A stretch of 64,000 bases of DNA, taken from NCBI RefSeq assembly GCF_015351475.1, contig NZ_JADKPR010000011.1, positions 1-64,000 of the forward strand. The letters run 5' to 3'. The notes under the pieces are model-generated. The model was not told the origin of the DNA and did not search any database. It was given only the letters and a program-made list of their open reading frames with translations. The DNA comes from Flavobacterium sp. HJJ. Its GTDB lineage: Bacteria; Bacteroidota; Bacteroidia; Flavobacteriales; Flavobacteriaceae. Position numbers and translations under genes: made by a program. Position 1 is the stretch's first letter, and each line of letters begins with the position of its first letter. Shown here one piece after another: positions 17,288 to 27,160 of the stretch.

Positions 17288-17617
17288 ATGAACTGGATTT
17301 TACTCATCATTGCAGGTTTCTTCGAAGTAGGTTTTGCCACTTGTTTAGGAAAAGCCAAAGAAACGTCGGGGATGACATCTACATTGTGGATGGCAGGTTT
17401 TTTTGCGGCTCTTTCTATTAGTATGACTTTATTGTACAAAGCTTCGCAAACGTTGCCAATTGGTACGGCTTATGCAGTTTGGACAGGAATTGGTGCGGTC
17501 GGAACAGTTTTGGTCGGGATTTTTGTGTTTAAGGAACCTGCGACTTTCTGGAGGCTTTTCTTTTTGTTTACTTTGATATCTTCAATAATTGGGTTGAAAT
17601 TTGTTTCGGCACATTAA
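17288..17617 (+). CDS. SMR-family exporter, SugE/Gdx-like
   Basis: Starting at ATG 17288, the product is 109 residues with four membrane helices, the normal size for small multidrug resistance proteins. The essential glutamate is Glu13 in AGFFEVGFAT, and the conserved GTAYAVWTGIGAVGT and FKEPAT segments are present. The GKAKETSG segment after helix 1 fits the SugE/Gdx branch, which exports guanidinium and some quaternary ammonium ions, better than EmrE. I see no guanidine riboswitch, and none would fit in the 2-base gap after the antiporter gene. It therefore shares the antiporter transcript. Single genes of this type work as antiparallel homodimers. Confidence 0.88.
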   Translation: MNWILLIIAGFFEVGFATCLGKAKETSGMTSTLWMAGFFAALSISMTLLYKASQTLPIGTAYAVWTGIGAVGTVLVGIFVFKEPATFWRLFFLFTLISSIIGLKFVSAH

Positions 17618-17743
17618 TTGAGTTCTTAGTCAATAGTAATTAGTTTTATAAAGAAGCTTTTAAAACAATTCAATTTATATAGTTTAGCAGGCTAATCACT
17701 AATACCATTGACTAGTCACTAAATAGTAATCATTTCAAACCAA

Positions 17744-18508
17744 ATGGATAACGCACAAGAAAACAACACTCTCATATATATATTATTGGTAATTATTCTG
17801 GTATTCACTGTGGTTGTTTGTTATCTTATTTATAGATTGACCGCTTCCGCGAAAGCTAAAAAAAGCGTTGAAGAACAGTTTGGTCTGCTGGAAATGAAGG
17901 TTAATAATTTACAGCTGGAAACGCTGGAGTCACGGCTCAACCCGCATCTTTTCAAGAATATTCTCAACTCGATTCAGTCGCATGCTTATCAGACGTATTT
18001 TGCTTTGGATAAACTGGCCAATGTTTTGGATTATATTTTATACGAAAGCCAAAAAAAGTTTGTTTCCCCAAAAGAAGAAATTCAGTTTGCCTTAAATCTG
18101 ATTGAAATCAACAAAATTAAGGTAAGTCCGCTTTTTGAGCTGAAAGTAAAAACCAAGATTGACGAAACCGAAAAGCTCTATGAGCAAAATCTTCTGGCAC
18201 CTTTAATTTCAATTGATTTAATTGAAAATGCTTTTAAACATGCCGATCTGCAGAGTGCTGATGCTTTTATTTCTATTTTATTTGAGTTCAAGGACAATTG
18301 TTTCAGCCTGACGGTTTCCAATAAAATTTCGGAAAAAAAAGCCTTGATAAAAGAACGAAGCGGAATAGGAGCAACAACCTTGGAACAACGTCTGAAAATT
18401 ATCTACAAAAATCAGTTCAAATTGGATAAATTTGTCGAAAACGACATTTATATTGCGCATTTAAAAATCAATCTGCTTGAATACAAAAATCAAATGTTTA
18501 CTGCTTGA
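17744..18508 (+). CDS. LytS-type sensor histidine kinase
   Basis: The 254-residue protein has one N-terminal membrane helix (about 10-32), a short coiled coil, then the His_kinase (PF06580) domain with SRLNPHLFKNILNSIQ, where His68 is the phospho-acceptor. The ATPase part has LLAPLISIDLIENAFKHA (N-box) and SGIGATTLEQRL (G-box). There is no obvious sensor domain beyond the membrane segment, so the signal is unknown; the family often senses through membrane or partner proteins. It overlaps the following LytTR regulator by 32 bases, marking a cognate pair. Confidence 0.92.
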   Translation: MDNAQENNTLIYILLVIILVFTVVVCYLIYRLTASAKAKKSVEEQFGLLEMKVNNLQLETLESRLNPHLFKNILNSIQSHAYQTYFALDKLANVLDYILYESQKKFVSPKEEIQFALNLIEINKIKVSPLFELKVKTKIDETEKLYEQNLLAPLISIDLIENAFKHADLQSADAFISILFEFKDNCFSLTVSNKISEKKALIKERSGIGATTLEQRLKIIYKNQFKLDKFVENDIYIAHLKINLLEYKNQMFTA

Positions 18509-19196
18509 CGACGAACTTCCAGGTCTTACTTATCTGAAAATGCTCTGCGAGCAGATTCCGGAACTGGAAATTATAAAGGCATTCAACGATCCCCAAAAAT
18601 TATTGGAAGAAGTTCCCAAACTCGATTTTGATCTGTGTATTTCGGATATCGAAATGCCAGGAATTGATGGTTTGACGCTGGCTAATTTGCTTCAGGATAA
18701 ATTGGTGATTTTTACGACCGCTTACAAAAATTACGCTGCCGAAGCTTTTGATATCAACGCAGTTGACTATATCACAAAACCAGTTACCAAGGAACGTTTG
18801 GAAAAAGCGATCGCCAAAGCCCTCGAGCGGTTTCAAAAGCCGGATGTTTCCAAAAAATTTATTAGCCTGAATACCGATAAAGGCAAGTCGTTATTGTATT
18901 TTGATCAGATTCATTACATAAAATCCGCATCGCTGGACAGTAGAGATAAAGAAGTCAATCTTACAGACGGAAGCGTTTTACTGCTTAAAAACATCAATTT
19001 TGGTTCGTTGTTAAACCAGCTCCCCAAAACTGATTTTTGCCGTGTGAACAAAAAAGAAATTATCGCTTTATCGGCAGTGCAGTTTTTCAATCATAATGAA
19101 ATTACGCTTTCTATTCATGAAAAAAACGGAAAACCAATTGTGCTGGTTTTGAGTGAAACGTATAGAAATGATTTTTTGGCGAAAGTGAAAATTTAA
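18477..19196 (+). CDS. LytTR-type response regulator with TTG start
   Basis: The 239-residue protein has a receiver domain with the acidic pair Asp11/Asp12, phospho-acceptor Asp57 (ISDIEMPG), a conserved Thr and Lys in YITKPV, and a C-terminal LytTR DNA-binding domain (about 135-239, with NLTDGSVLLLKN and CRVNKKEII). The only possible start is TTG at 18477: in this frame a TAA stands at 18462-18464, and the next ATG would remove Asp11/Asp12. It overlaps the kinase gene. Nothing nearby identifies the regulon. The next gene is convergent. Confidence 0.92.
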   Translation: MNTKIKCLLLDDELPGLTYLKMLCEQIPELEIIKAFNDPQKLLEEVPKLDFDLCISDIEMPGIDGLTLANLLQDKLVIFTTAYKNYAAEAFDINAVDYITKPVTKERLEKAIAKALERFQKPDVSKKFISLNTDKGKSLLYFDQIHYIKSASLDSRDKEVNLTDGSVLLLKNINFGSLLNQLPKTDFCRVNKKEIIALSAVQFFNHNEITLSIHEKNGKPIVLVLSETYRNDFLAKVKI

Positions 19197-19222
19197 TTCG
19201 GCGGCTGAGCAGTTTTTTTGTC

Positions 19223-20278
19223 TTACACTTTGCTCCAAATTCTTCTGTCGATATTTAAGTTTTTGATAATTTCTTCAAAGGAATTGATTTCTTCGATATA
19301 ATTCAAAAAGTAATTTTCATTTTCAATTTTGGTAAATATATCAGCTTTGAAAAGGTTTTTTTTCCATGGAATTAAAAAGTAAATTTTTCCTTCGATAAAC
19401 GAAATAATAGGCAATGCTTTTTCCCTTATCGATAAAATATTTATTCTGTCAATTAAGTTTTGTGATAATACATAATATCCCGTCTGGATATCTGATGCAT
19501 ATATGCTGTAATTGTCATTTATGTTTTGATTCTCAACATCTATTTTGGTTAATGATTTTGAGGCAAATAGTTCATGGACTTTGTCTTTCAGATTTTCATT
19601 TTCTTTAGGGATCATCAGAATTTTTCCTCTAAAGTCTTTGTTGAAATCTGCATACATGAAAAAGCCTGAATAAAACATATTAATATCTTTGATTACACCC
19701 GCAAAAACTTCATCAGGCTCATTGTCATTGTCAAAAATATTTTTAAAAATTTCTATAGGTATCAGAATAAGCGAAAGTAAACAGCCTCCGGCAGTCTTGC
19801 TGTAATTGGTTACTTCTTTATGAAATTTGATTTCAAAAAATTCTACATCTATATCTTCTATTTTGCCTTTTGTGTAATCTTCACCTTCAATTTCAATGGT
19901 ATCAGAAAAGAATCCTTGGTTCAGAATTTCACTTTCTTCCAGGATTTTATTATTGTAACCGTATGAAGAATAACTTAAATTGGGTTTTGTTTTTTCAAAG
20001 ACTGCCGGCAAAAAATTGTCTTTTAGATTTGATTCAAAAACTATTTTTGGGTCATTCATTGCCAATGTTAGCAGGTACATAATTCCAATAGTAATTGTTA
20101 CGGGAAGCAGTATCGAGATTATACAATTTAAGACTGCAGCTACTATTAGAATTCCCTTCAAGAACTTTCTTAAAGGCTTTACAATGCTGTAAATTCTATT
20201 GAGTTTAACAGCTTTAATTCTTGATTTTTCCAGAGATTGTGCTTGTTCATTTAAAAAAGCAATTAATTCTTTATCCAT
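19223..20278 (-). CDS. DUF3137 family membrane protein
   Basis: This 351-residue protein has two adjacent hydrophobic segments at about 38-75 in an otherwise soluble protein. The C-terminal half carries the FSGFFMYADFNKDFRGKILMIP and YVLSQNLIDRI segments typical of DUF3137. In Bacteroidota these proteins almost always sit beside lemA, as here, with 4 bases between the genes. The function is unknown; the pair is thought to act at the membrane. The start is ATG at 20278. Confidence 0.85.
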   Translation of the reverse strand: MDKELIAFLNEQAQSLEKSRIKAVKLNRIYSIVKPLRKFLKGILIVAAVLNCIISILLPVTITIGIMYLLTLAMNDPKIVFESNLKDNFLPAVFEKTKPNLSYSSYGYNNKILEESEILNQGFFSDTIEIEGEDYTKGKIEDIDVEFFEIKFHKEVTNYSKTAGGCLLSLILIPIEIFKNIFDNDNEPDEVFAGVIKDINMFYSGFFMYADFNKDFRGKILMIPKENENLKDKVHELFASKSLTKIDVENQNINDNYSIYASDIQTGYYVLSQNLIDRINILSIREKALPIISFIEGKIYFLIPWKKNLFKADIFTKIENENYFLNYIEEINSFEEIIKNLNIDRRIWSKV

Positions 20279-20282
20279 AATC

Positions 20283-20876
20283 TTAATTAAATAGTCCTTT
20301 TAAATTTGGAGCCGATTTAGAATTTTGCTCAGCTATAAAATAAGGTCTTATTGTAAAGTCATAAATGCTGGCGAAAAGGGTTGAAGGAAATGTTTGTATG
20401 GAGTCATTCAGGATTTTAACAGATGCATTATATGCTCTTCTAGCTGCGCTTATCTGTTCTTCAGCTTCATTTAGGCTTCTTTGCAAATGCAGCATGTTTT
20501 CATTGGATTTTAAATCAGGATAATTTTCAACAGTTACCATAAGCTGTTTTAATTGTTCTGTTAAATCATTTTCTAAACTAAATCTTTCTGCAGAACCAGG
20601 TTTTATTTGAGTTATCCTGCTTCTTAATTCTACAATTTCTTTGAGGGTGTTCTGTTCAAATGACATGTATTTTTTTACGCTTTCAACTAAATTTGGAATG
20701 AGTTCGCCTCTTTTTTGCAATTCAACATCAACACCGCTGAACGCGTATTCAGCCTGATTTTTCTTTCTCACTAATCCATTGTAAATAGATATAAAGACTG
20801 GAATGGTTATAAAAAATATTGGTAATGTGATTATGGTTAAGATTATAAGAGTAATAAAGGCAGTGGTTTTGTTCAT
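20283..20876 (-). CDS. lemA: LemA family protein
   Basis: At 197 residues it is of normal LemA length. An N-terminal membrane helix (about 6-30) is followed by YNGLVRKKNQAEYAFSGVDVELQKR and an antiparallel helical bundle with RGELIPNLVESVK and MLHLQRSLNEAEEQISAARR, all hallmarks of the family. LemA proteins are anchored helical proteins of uncertain function. It is the first gene of a pair with the DUF3137 gene. Confidence 0.92.
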   Translation of the reverse strand: MNKTTAFITLIILTIITLPIFFITIPVFISIYNGLVRKKNQAEYAFSGVDVELQKRGELIPNLVESVKKYMSFEQNTLKEIVELRSRITQIKPGSAERFSLENDLTEQLKQLMVTVENYPDLKSNENMLHLQRSLNEAEEQISAARRAYNASVKILNDSIQTFPSTLFASIYDFTIRPYFIAEQNSKSAPNLKGLFN

Positions 20877-21003
20877 GATTTTTGTATTTTGTTTTCTTAA
20901 TATTTTGAAGTTTTGTGGAAAGAAATGTTTTGATTTTACAATGGTTTGGGATTAAATTAAGCCAATTGACCAAATCCGTTGTAGCTGTTACCAGAAGTTT
21001 TTT

Positions 21004-21948
21004 TTAGATGCACTCATTTCGTACGTTAATATTTTTTCTTTCAAGTTCCATTTTCATATCCAGCCATTTTTTGTCATTCAATGTTCCTGCTGGATATATT
21101 TTGCGTCTATAATTTTTAGTTATTACTCTTAAATTATTTGGTTGTTTTGCTTGGCTTTCGTAAATGATAATTTCAATTTCAGAATTTTTATAAATGTCTT
21201 TTACCCACCAAAAATAATGATTTCTAACCACGAAGTAATTTTTTGATAGTTCAAAATAATGCATACAATAAGCATTAAAACCAAACCATATTAAGCAAAT
21301 TGGAATAAAGAATTTTAATGAACTTAATTTAGAAATTTTTCCCACTGTAAAAATTTCCAAATAAATAAAAAATAAAATTAAACTCCATAACATTATTCCA
21401 CGGAATGAAAAGATTGAATTTCCTTTAAATTCTTCGAAATTTTCTTTTTCAATTTCTTTTTCAACTATTTTTTTATGATTAATTTCAAAGTTATCTTTTT
21501 TATTTATTACAATTTGTTTTATAAAAGATTTGATTTCCCAAGAATTTGAATACATATCGTCAAAAATATATTCGGCAATGTTGTTTTTAAATTCTAAAGT
21601 TGTGACTTCCATTTGATAATTTAATAATCCAAAACCTTTCTTTCCAGTCATTTTTATATTTTGAATATCTTTCCAATAATATGTTTTGTTTTTTATTATT
21701 ATTTTTTCAAAATCTAAAATTATTTTTGGCGAGTTTTTGATATAACTTTTCGCAAAACTAAAACCGATAAAGTATGCTAATAAACCAAACATTGGCATTA
21801 AATATGTTTTGTTTTCAATTTCATTAGCTAACCATTTTTTATAAAAGATGTTAATCATAAATGTTCCCAATGCAATAAAAAAGAGCAGTGAAAAAAATAT
21901 TGACAACCAAATAGTTTTCCGGTTGTTTTTTGATGTAATTTCTGTCAT
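21004..21948 (-). CDS. Unknown membrane protein with PH-like segments
   Basis: I prefer the start at 21948 (MTEITSKNNRK..., 314 aa) to the longer frame from 21999, because the extra residues precede a clean cytoplasmic N-terminus. Two membrane helices at about 17-55 are followed by a soluble stretch (IILDFEKIIIKNKTYYWKDIQNI) that resembles a bacterial PH-like domain. Another pair of helices near 190-230 is followed by a second similar segment (NYFVVRNHYFWWVKDIYKN). The duplicated helix-pair plus PH-like layout is seen in several unnamed Bacteroidota proteins. Low GC content and many Lys/Asn/Ile codons set it apart slightly from its neighbours. Confidence 0.65.
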   Translation of the reverse strand: MTEITSKNNRKTIWLSIFFSLLFFIALGTFMINIFYKKWLANEIENKTYLMPMFGLLAYFIGFSFAKSYIKNSPKIILDFEKIIIKNKTYYWKDIQNIKMTGKKGFGLLNYQMEVTTLEFKNNIAEYIFDDMYSNSWEIKSFIKQIVINKKDNFEINHKKIVEKEIEKENFEEFKGNSIFSFRGIMLWSLILFFIYLEIFTVGKISKLSSLKFFIPICLIWFGFNAYCMHYFELSKNYFVVRNHYFWWVKDIYKNSEIEIIIYESQAKQPNNLRVITKNYRRKIYPAGTLNDKKWLDMKMELERKNINVRNECI

Positions 21949-22322
21949 GTGATTTTTTATTAACTTGTATATGCCAGCAATAAAATAACTTAAAACCACC
22001 CAGTTTCGGCTGTATTTTGTGTTATAAAAACCGCTTGTGTTTATTTGACTAATGTATAGATAAATATTTACAAATCATCACAGAATTTCTGTCTGCTAAA
22101 TGTTTTTCCGTAGTTTCATTAACTTTGAAAAAACATTGTTTTATTAGTCTTCAAATCTATAATGGTACATTTTATATGTAGATGAATATGCTTCTAGGGT
22201 TAACTTATTACAAAGTTTTTCCCTCTTGTTACATCCCGCCAAAATTAGACTGCAATTCGTTTTCGGCTTTCAAAATCTGTTTACATATTTGCACTTGAAT
22301 TAAATTACCTTAATCAAGATAT
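21949..22322. other. Intergenic region upstream of the second antiporter
   Basis: About 370 bases without a credible gene lie between divergent genes. It is AT-rich with several runs of T and must contain the promoters of both neighbours. I see no clear terminator, repeat or structured RNA. Confidence 0.4.
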
Positions 22323-24593
22323 ATGAAAAATATAACGAAATCTTTTTTTTATCTGATAATGATTGGCGGTTTTTCAGGATTGATCTATTGGATTATCCTA
22401 AAAGGAAAAATGCTGGAAACTGGGCGAAATATTGTGTCTAATCATCAAGAAAATGGACATTGGAATGATTTTTTGACGTCAATGTCACAGAATCTGCACC
22501 ATCCGCTGGCAATACTTTTGGCACAGATTGTAACGATTATTCTGGTGGCCCGTTTCTTTGGCTGGGTCTGCCGAAAAATTGGACAGCCAACAGTAATTGG
22601 TGAAATGATTGCAGGTATTGTATTGGGGCCGTCTTTGATCGGGATGTATTTTCCGGAATTCTCGGCCATGCTGTTTCCAAAGGATTCATTAGGAAATCTT
22701 CAGTTTTTGAGCCAGATCGGATTGATTCTTTTCATGTTTGTAATAGGAATGGAACTCGATTTGAAAGTGCTAAAAAACAAAGCGCATGATGCCGTAGTAA
22801 TTAGTCATGCCAGTATTATTGTTCCGTTTGCACTAGGTCTGGGCTTGGCGTATTATATTTATTATTCATTTGCTCCAGAGGGAGTGGAGTTTCTTTCTTT
22901 TGGATTATTCTTAGGAATCGCTATGAGTATTACAGCTTTTCCTGTTTTGGCAGGAATCGTCCGTGAGCGCGGGATACATAAGACAAAGTTGGGTGCCATC
23001 GTAATTACCTGTGCGGCTGCTGATGACATAACTGCTTGGTGTATTTTGGCTGCAGTTATTGCGATTGTAAAAGCGGGTTCGTTTACCAGTTCGCTGTATG
23101 TTATAGTTTTGGCGGTTTTTTATGTATTGCTGATGCTGAAAGTCGTTCGCCCATTCTTAAAAAAAGTTGGTGATTTGAGATCGACGCGAGAAAGTTTAAG
23201 CAAGCCGATTGTTGCGATTTTCTTTTTGACTTTACTGCTTTCCTCTTATGTTTCCGAACTGATTGGGATTCACGCCTTGTTTGGAGCGTTCCTTGCAGGG
23301 GCAATCATGCCGGAAAATAATAAATTCCGTTCCATTTTTATCGAAAAAATAGAAGACGTTTCGGTTGTTGTTCTGCTTCCTTTGTTTTTTGTCTTTACTG
23401 GTTTAAGAACGCAAATCGGGCTGATTGACGATCCGCATTTGTGGAAAATAACGGGAGTTATTATTCTTGTTGCCGTTGCTGGTAAATTTTTCGGAAGTGC
23501 TTTTGCCGCAAAATTTGTGGGACACAGCTGGAAAGACAGTCTGTCTATTGGTACCTTAATGAATACGCGCGGACTGATGGAACTGGTCGTACTGAATATT
23601 GGATATGATTTGGGTGTTTTGTCTACCGAAATTTTTACAATGATGGTGATTATGGCTTTGGTCACTACATTTATGACTGGGCCGGCTTTGGATTTAATAA
23701 ACTTTGTTTTTAAAGATAAACCGACAGCTATTCCAGAAGAAATCAGCAGTAAAAGCAAATATAAAATTCTTATTTCTTTTGCGACAGCAGATAAAGGAAA
23801 ACTGCTGCTAAAAGTTGCCAACAGCTTCGTTAAGAAACAAGGCGGCAATACGATTGTAACTGCCATGCATTTGACATTGAGTTCGGAACTGCATTCCTTT
23901 GATGTGAAAGAGCATGAAAGAGAAGTTTTTCTACCGGTTATTTCCGAATCCGAAAATCTGAACCAAAAAATAGTCACTCATTTTAAAGTGTCCAATGATA
24001 TTGATTCTGATATAACCGAAACGGCTAATCAGGGCGATTATGATTTATTGTTAGTTGGTTTGGGACAATCTATTTTTGAAGGGACATTATTGGGGAAAGT
24101 GCTTGGGTTTACAACACGCATTATCAATCCGGATCGTTTTATTGATAAAATTACCGGAAAAGAAGGGCTGTTCGAAAATTCTCCTTTTGATGAAAGAACA
24201 AGACAGATTATTGCCAACAGCAAAATGCCGGTTGGAATTCTTGTTGATAAAGAGTTGGAAGAAATCAACCGTGTTTTTATACCAATTTTCTCTGCCGAAG
24301 ATGGTTTCCTGATGGAATTTGCCCAAAAATTGATACACAATAATGGTTCTCAAATTACAGTTTCGGATTCTATGGGAGAAGCCAGAAAAGACAGAGAGAT
24401 TCAGGAAGCTGTCCGTTCGATAGAACAAATCGCTCCTAACCATATTATGATGATGCAGGAAAGAACGATCAAAAAAGAGTTTCTGGAGCTGCAGGATTTA
24501 ATGATTATCAGCTTGGAAAGCTGGAAAAAACTAATTGATTCCCACAGTACCTGGCTTAATAATACGCCTTCGGTGCTTATTATTAAACCTTAA
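22323..24593 (+). CDS. CPA2-family cation/proton antiporter, second copy
   Basis: At 756 residues it is exactly as long as the antiporter at 15015 and closely similar throughout, including the N-terminal helix, LARFFGW-like and GEMIAGIVLGPSLIG segments, CAAADDITAWC ion site, LMNTRGLMELVVLNIG and the UspA-like tail (DLLLVGLGQSIFEGTLLGK). The main differences lie in the soluble C-terminal part. The two are a recent duplication or an old pair kept by selection for different regulation or ions. It appears to be a single-gene transcript, with about 650 non-coding bases after it. Confidence 0.92.
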   Translation: MKNITKSFFYLIMIGGFSGLIYWIILKGKMLETGRNIVSNHQENGHWNDFLTSMSQNLHHPLAILLAQIVTIILVARFFGWVCRKIGQPTVIGEMIAGIVLGPSLIGMYFPEFSAMLFPKDSLGNLQFLSQIGLILFMFVIGMELDLKVLKNKAHDAVVISHASIIVPFALGLGLAYYIYYSFAPEGVEFLSFGLFLGIAMSITAFPVLAGIVRERGIHKTKLGAIVITCAAADDITAWCILAAVIAIVKAGSFTSSLYVIVLAVFYVLLMLKVVRPFLKKVGDLRSTRESLSKPIVAIFFLTLLLSSYVSELIGIHALFGAFLAGAIMPENNKFRSIFIEKIEDVSVVVLLPLFFVFTGLRTQIGLIDDPHLWKITGVIILVAVAGKFFGSAFAAKFVGHSWKDSLSIGTLMNTRGLMELVVLNIGYDLGVLSTEIFTMMVIMALVTTFMTGPALDLINFVFKDKPTAIPEEISSKSKYKILISFATADKGKLLLKVANSFVKKQGGNTIVTAMHLTLSSELHSFDVKEHEREVFLPVISESENLNQKIVTHFKVSNDIDSDITETANQGDYDLLLVGLGQSIFEGTLLGKVLGFTTRIINPDRFIDKITGKEGLFENSPFDERTRQIIANSKMPVGILVDKELEEINRVFIPIFSAEDGFLMEFAQKLIHNNGSQITVSDSMGEARKDREIQEAVRSIEQIAPNHIMMMQERTIKKEFLELQDLMIISLESWKKLIDSHSTWLNNTPSVLIIKP

Positions 24594-25245
24594 GAGTAGA
24601 AGGACCGCAGAGACCTGTTTATGGATTCTGCGGTTTTACAGTAAATTTTTTGAGAACAGTATGCACACAGATCGGCGGGAAAATTTTTGTAATAATATCA
24701 AGTAACGCTTCTTTACTCATGGTTTTTTGTCTAAAACATAAGATTTCTTGGATGGTGTCCGCTTTGGATTTGCCGGCAGGATTGAATGAACTGCTGAGCA
24801 TCATAATAGCAATATTTCTTTGCAGGAGGAACATTGTATTTTTGATAAGTCTCAATGGAGTTTTTAGCTGTTTTTTTATTGCTGGAGTTTAAACGGATTT
24901 TAAATCTTACATCTGCTGTTAGATGGTAAAGAATCGCAAATTCTCCTCTTTTTTTAATTTAAAGAAATTAACTACAGGCAATTTATTTCTAAAATAAAAG
25001 CAAAAATTTGTTTTAAATTCTGTCATTGGAACGGTTTTAAGAATTCCGCTTTTATAGTATGAAAGAATTAACGAATTTAAATTTTTTGGACTTTAAATTT
25101 ATATTAAATTAAAAACTCTATAATTCTGGTAGAGTTTAAAGAATCAGAATAAAAATTTAACTAAAGTTCTTGGATGCTACCAAATTAAATTTGTTGAATT
25201 ATTTTATTATGTTTGCCCGGAATCTAATTTTCTAAAACAAAACAA
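24594..25245. other. Long intergenic region before the sigma-factor gene
   Basis: About 650 bases hold only short overlapping frames on both strands (24619-24855 minus, 24650-24892 plus), neither with recognisable features. The right half is very AT-rich. A short inverted repeat, AAACTCTA at 25113-25120 and TAGAGTTT at 25130-25137, lies about 110 bases upstream of the sigma-factor start and could be an operator or terminator. Confidence 0.45.
25208..25215 (+). promoter_or_regulatory. Possible -7 element TATGTTTG before the ECF sigma gene
   Basis: The octamer fits TAnnTTTG and lies 31 bases before the TTG start codon, a sensible distance for a promoter with a short leader. A TTG lies upstream, but not at the ideal 17-20 base spacing. 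Confidence 0.4.
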
Positions 25246-25836
25246 TTGTCAACCCCTGGTTTAAATTCCGATACTCTTTTAATAGATCGTCTGCGTAATG
25301 GAGATGAGTCGGCTTTAACAGAACTCTACAATAAATTCTGGCAATTGTTATTCACGTCTTCTTATAATGTGATTAAAGACAAAGAGCTGTGCGAAGATAT
25401 TATTCAGGATATTTTCATGAATATCTGGCACAATCGTGAAAAATTAGATATTCATATTTCTTTAAAAGGCTATATGTATGCCTGTGCGCGTTATCAGGTT
25501 TTTAGTTATTTAAAGAAAAATAAAGATAAGGTGCATGTCGAAATTTTTGATGATTTAGAAAAACGTTTTCAGCATACTACGCCTGAAACTGAAATGATGC
25601 ACGAGGAATTAGTGCAGCAGATTAATCTAATCATTGAAGCCCTTCCTGAAAAATGCCAGCTGGTTTATAAATTAAGCAGGGAAGAGCAGTTATCTCATAA
25701 AGAAATTGCAGAACGCCTAAACATTTCTGCAAAAACAGTTGAAAATCATATTGGAAAAGCGCTGCAGACCATTAGAGCATCAATGGGAAATACATTGAGC
25801 GTTGCAATGATTTTATGGCTTTCTAAAAATCTTTAG
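25246..25836 (+). CDS. ECF sigma factor (FecI-like) with TTG start
   Basis: The 196-residue sigma-70 family protein has region 2 (ELYNKFWQLLFTSSYNVIKD, then EDIIQDIFMNIW) and region 4 with helix-turn-helix (LSHKEIAERLNISAKTVENHI). This is the Bacteroidota FecI-like type that, with a FecR protein, switches on a SusC/SusD locus. The start must be TTG at 25246, since an in-frame TAA lies at 25225-25227 and no ATG or GTG fits before region 2. The gene is followed by FecR and the STN-type SusC, the standard trans-envelope signalling triple. Confidence 0.92.
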   Translation: MSTPGLNSDTLLIDRLRNGDESALTELYNKFWQLLFTSSYNVIKDKELCEDIIQDIFMNIWHNREKLDIHISLKGYMYACARYQVFSYLKKNKDKVHVEIFDDLEKRFQHTTPETEMMHEELVQQINLIIEALPEKCQLVYKLSREEQLSHKEIAERLNISAKTVENHIGKALQTIRASMGNTLSVAMILWLSKNL

Positions 25837-26005
25837 GGAAGTAAAAATGATTGCCGATAATAAGTTAAAAATGCTGATTTTTCTTATTTATATCAAGACT
25901 TTTCTTAAAAAGAGTAAAAAAATCAAAAAAAACACAATTTGGACTAGGGGGTAAATGTCTTTTTGGATACTTACTTAATATACTCCCGCATTAATATTAA
26001 AAAAA

Positions 26006-27154
26006 ATGGAAAAAGAAGAATTCTTAACGTTATTAAACAGATATATTTCTGGTGATACTAATCGGGAGGAGAGTAAAAAGTTACTGCGTTTTTATGAAAG
26101 TTTTCAGACTTCTGATGAATGGGACGAAAGCTTGGGGTCAAAAGAAGAGATTCAAAATAAAATGCTGCAGCGGATTCAGACCGCAATAAAATCGGAAGAA
26201 ACTAAAGTAATTCCGTTGAAACCGTTTTACACTAGAAAAAGTTTCAAAGTAGCGGCCGCAGCATCAGTTGCGATGCTTATTTCCATTTCGTTATTATTTA
26301 ACCGAGGAAACAAGACAAAAGATACAATTCCGGTTGCAGCCAATAAAAATATTTTGATCGGAACCGATAAAGCAACACTGACTTTAGAAGACGGATCTGT
26401 GATCGAACTGGAAAAAGGAAAAGCCTACAGCAAAGGAAATGTTTCTAGTAATGGCGAGAAATTGATTTACAATTCAAAAGACGGCAAAACTGCTGCAATC
26501 GCAAATAACTTTTTAACGATTCCGAGAGGAGGACAGTTTTTTGTCCAACTGGCCGACAGTACAAAAGTCTGGCTGAATTCAGAATCACAGTTAAAATATC
26601 CGGTTGCTTTTACTGACGGCGAAACCAGACAAGTGGAACTGCTGTATGGTGAAGCTTATTTTGAAGTGTCGCCAAGTACAAAACATAAAGGTTCAAAATT
26701 TAAAGTCAAAACTCAGGAACAGAATGTTGAGGTTATTGGTACTGAATTCAATATCAAAGCTTATAAAGATGAAACTACAATTTATACCACACTGGTAAAA
26801 GGAAAAGTTGCAGTAAGTAATTCAGGCAGTAAAGCAATTCTGGCACCAGATGAGCAATCCAGAATAAGCAGCTCCAACGGAAGCATAGCTGTTGCCGAAG
26901 TTGATGTTTACAATGAAATTTCATGGAGGAAAGGTTTGTTTGTTTTTAAAGGAATGCCGCTGAAAGATATTGCAAGAGTCCTGTCCCGCTGGTATGATAC
27001 TGATATAGTGTTTGCTGATCCGGCACTTGGGAATGTGAAGTTTAACGGGGTATTAAATAAAAATCAGAATCTCGAAGATATACTAACTACAATCAAGAAC
27101 ATTAACTTTATTAACGCCTATGAAAAAAAAGACAATAAGATTATAATAAAATAA
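26006..27154 (+). CDS. FecR family anti-sigma factor
   Basis: The 382-residue protein has a short cytoplasmic N-terminus (sigma-binding, about 1-75), one membrane helix (about 78-96) and a periplasmic FecR domain with TIPRGGQFFVQLADSTKVWLN and GEAYFEVSP. It ends with a DUF4974-like STN-related domain (FKGMPLKDIARVLSRWY). It holds the ECF sigma factor inactive until the substrate-loaded SusC signals through its STN domain. It lies between the sigma-factor gene and SusC. Confidence 0.93.
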   Translation: MEKEEFLTLLNRYISGDTNREESKKLLRFYESFQTSDEWDESLGSKEEIQNKMLQRIQTAIKSEETKVIPLKPFYTRKSFKVAAAASVAMLISISLLFNRGNKTKDTIPVAANKNILIGTDKATLTLEDGSVIELEKGKAYSKGNVSSNGEKLIYNSKDGKTAAIANNFLTIPRGGQFFVQLADSTKVWLNSESQLKYPVAFTDGETRQVELLYGEAYFEVSPSTKHKGSKFKVKTQEQNVEVIGTEFNIKAYKDETTIYTTLVKGKVAVSNSGSKAILAPDEQSRISSSNGSIAVAEVDVYNEISWRKGLFVFKGMPLKDIARVLSRWYDTDIVFADPALGNVKFNGVLNKNQNLEDILTTIKNINFINAYEKKDNKIIIK

Positions 27155-27160
27155 AAAAGA

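Noticed and set aside
24619..24892. Two opposed frames of 78 and 80 codons
   Set aside because: Neither shows a recognisable domain, start context or neighbour relation; they are probably chance frames.
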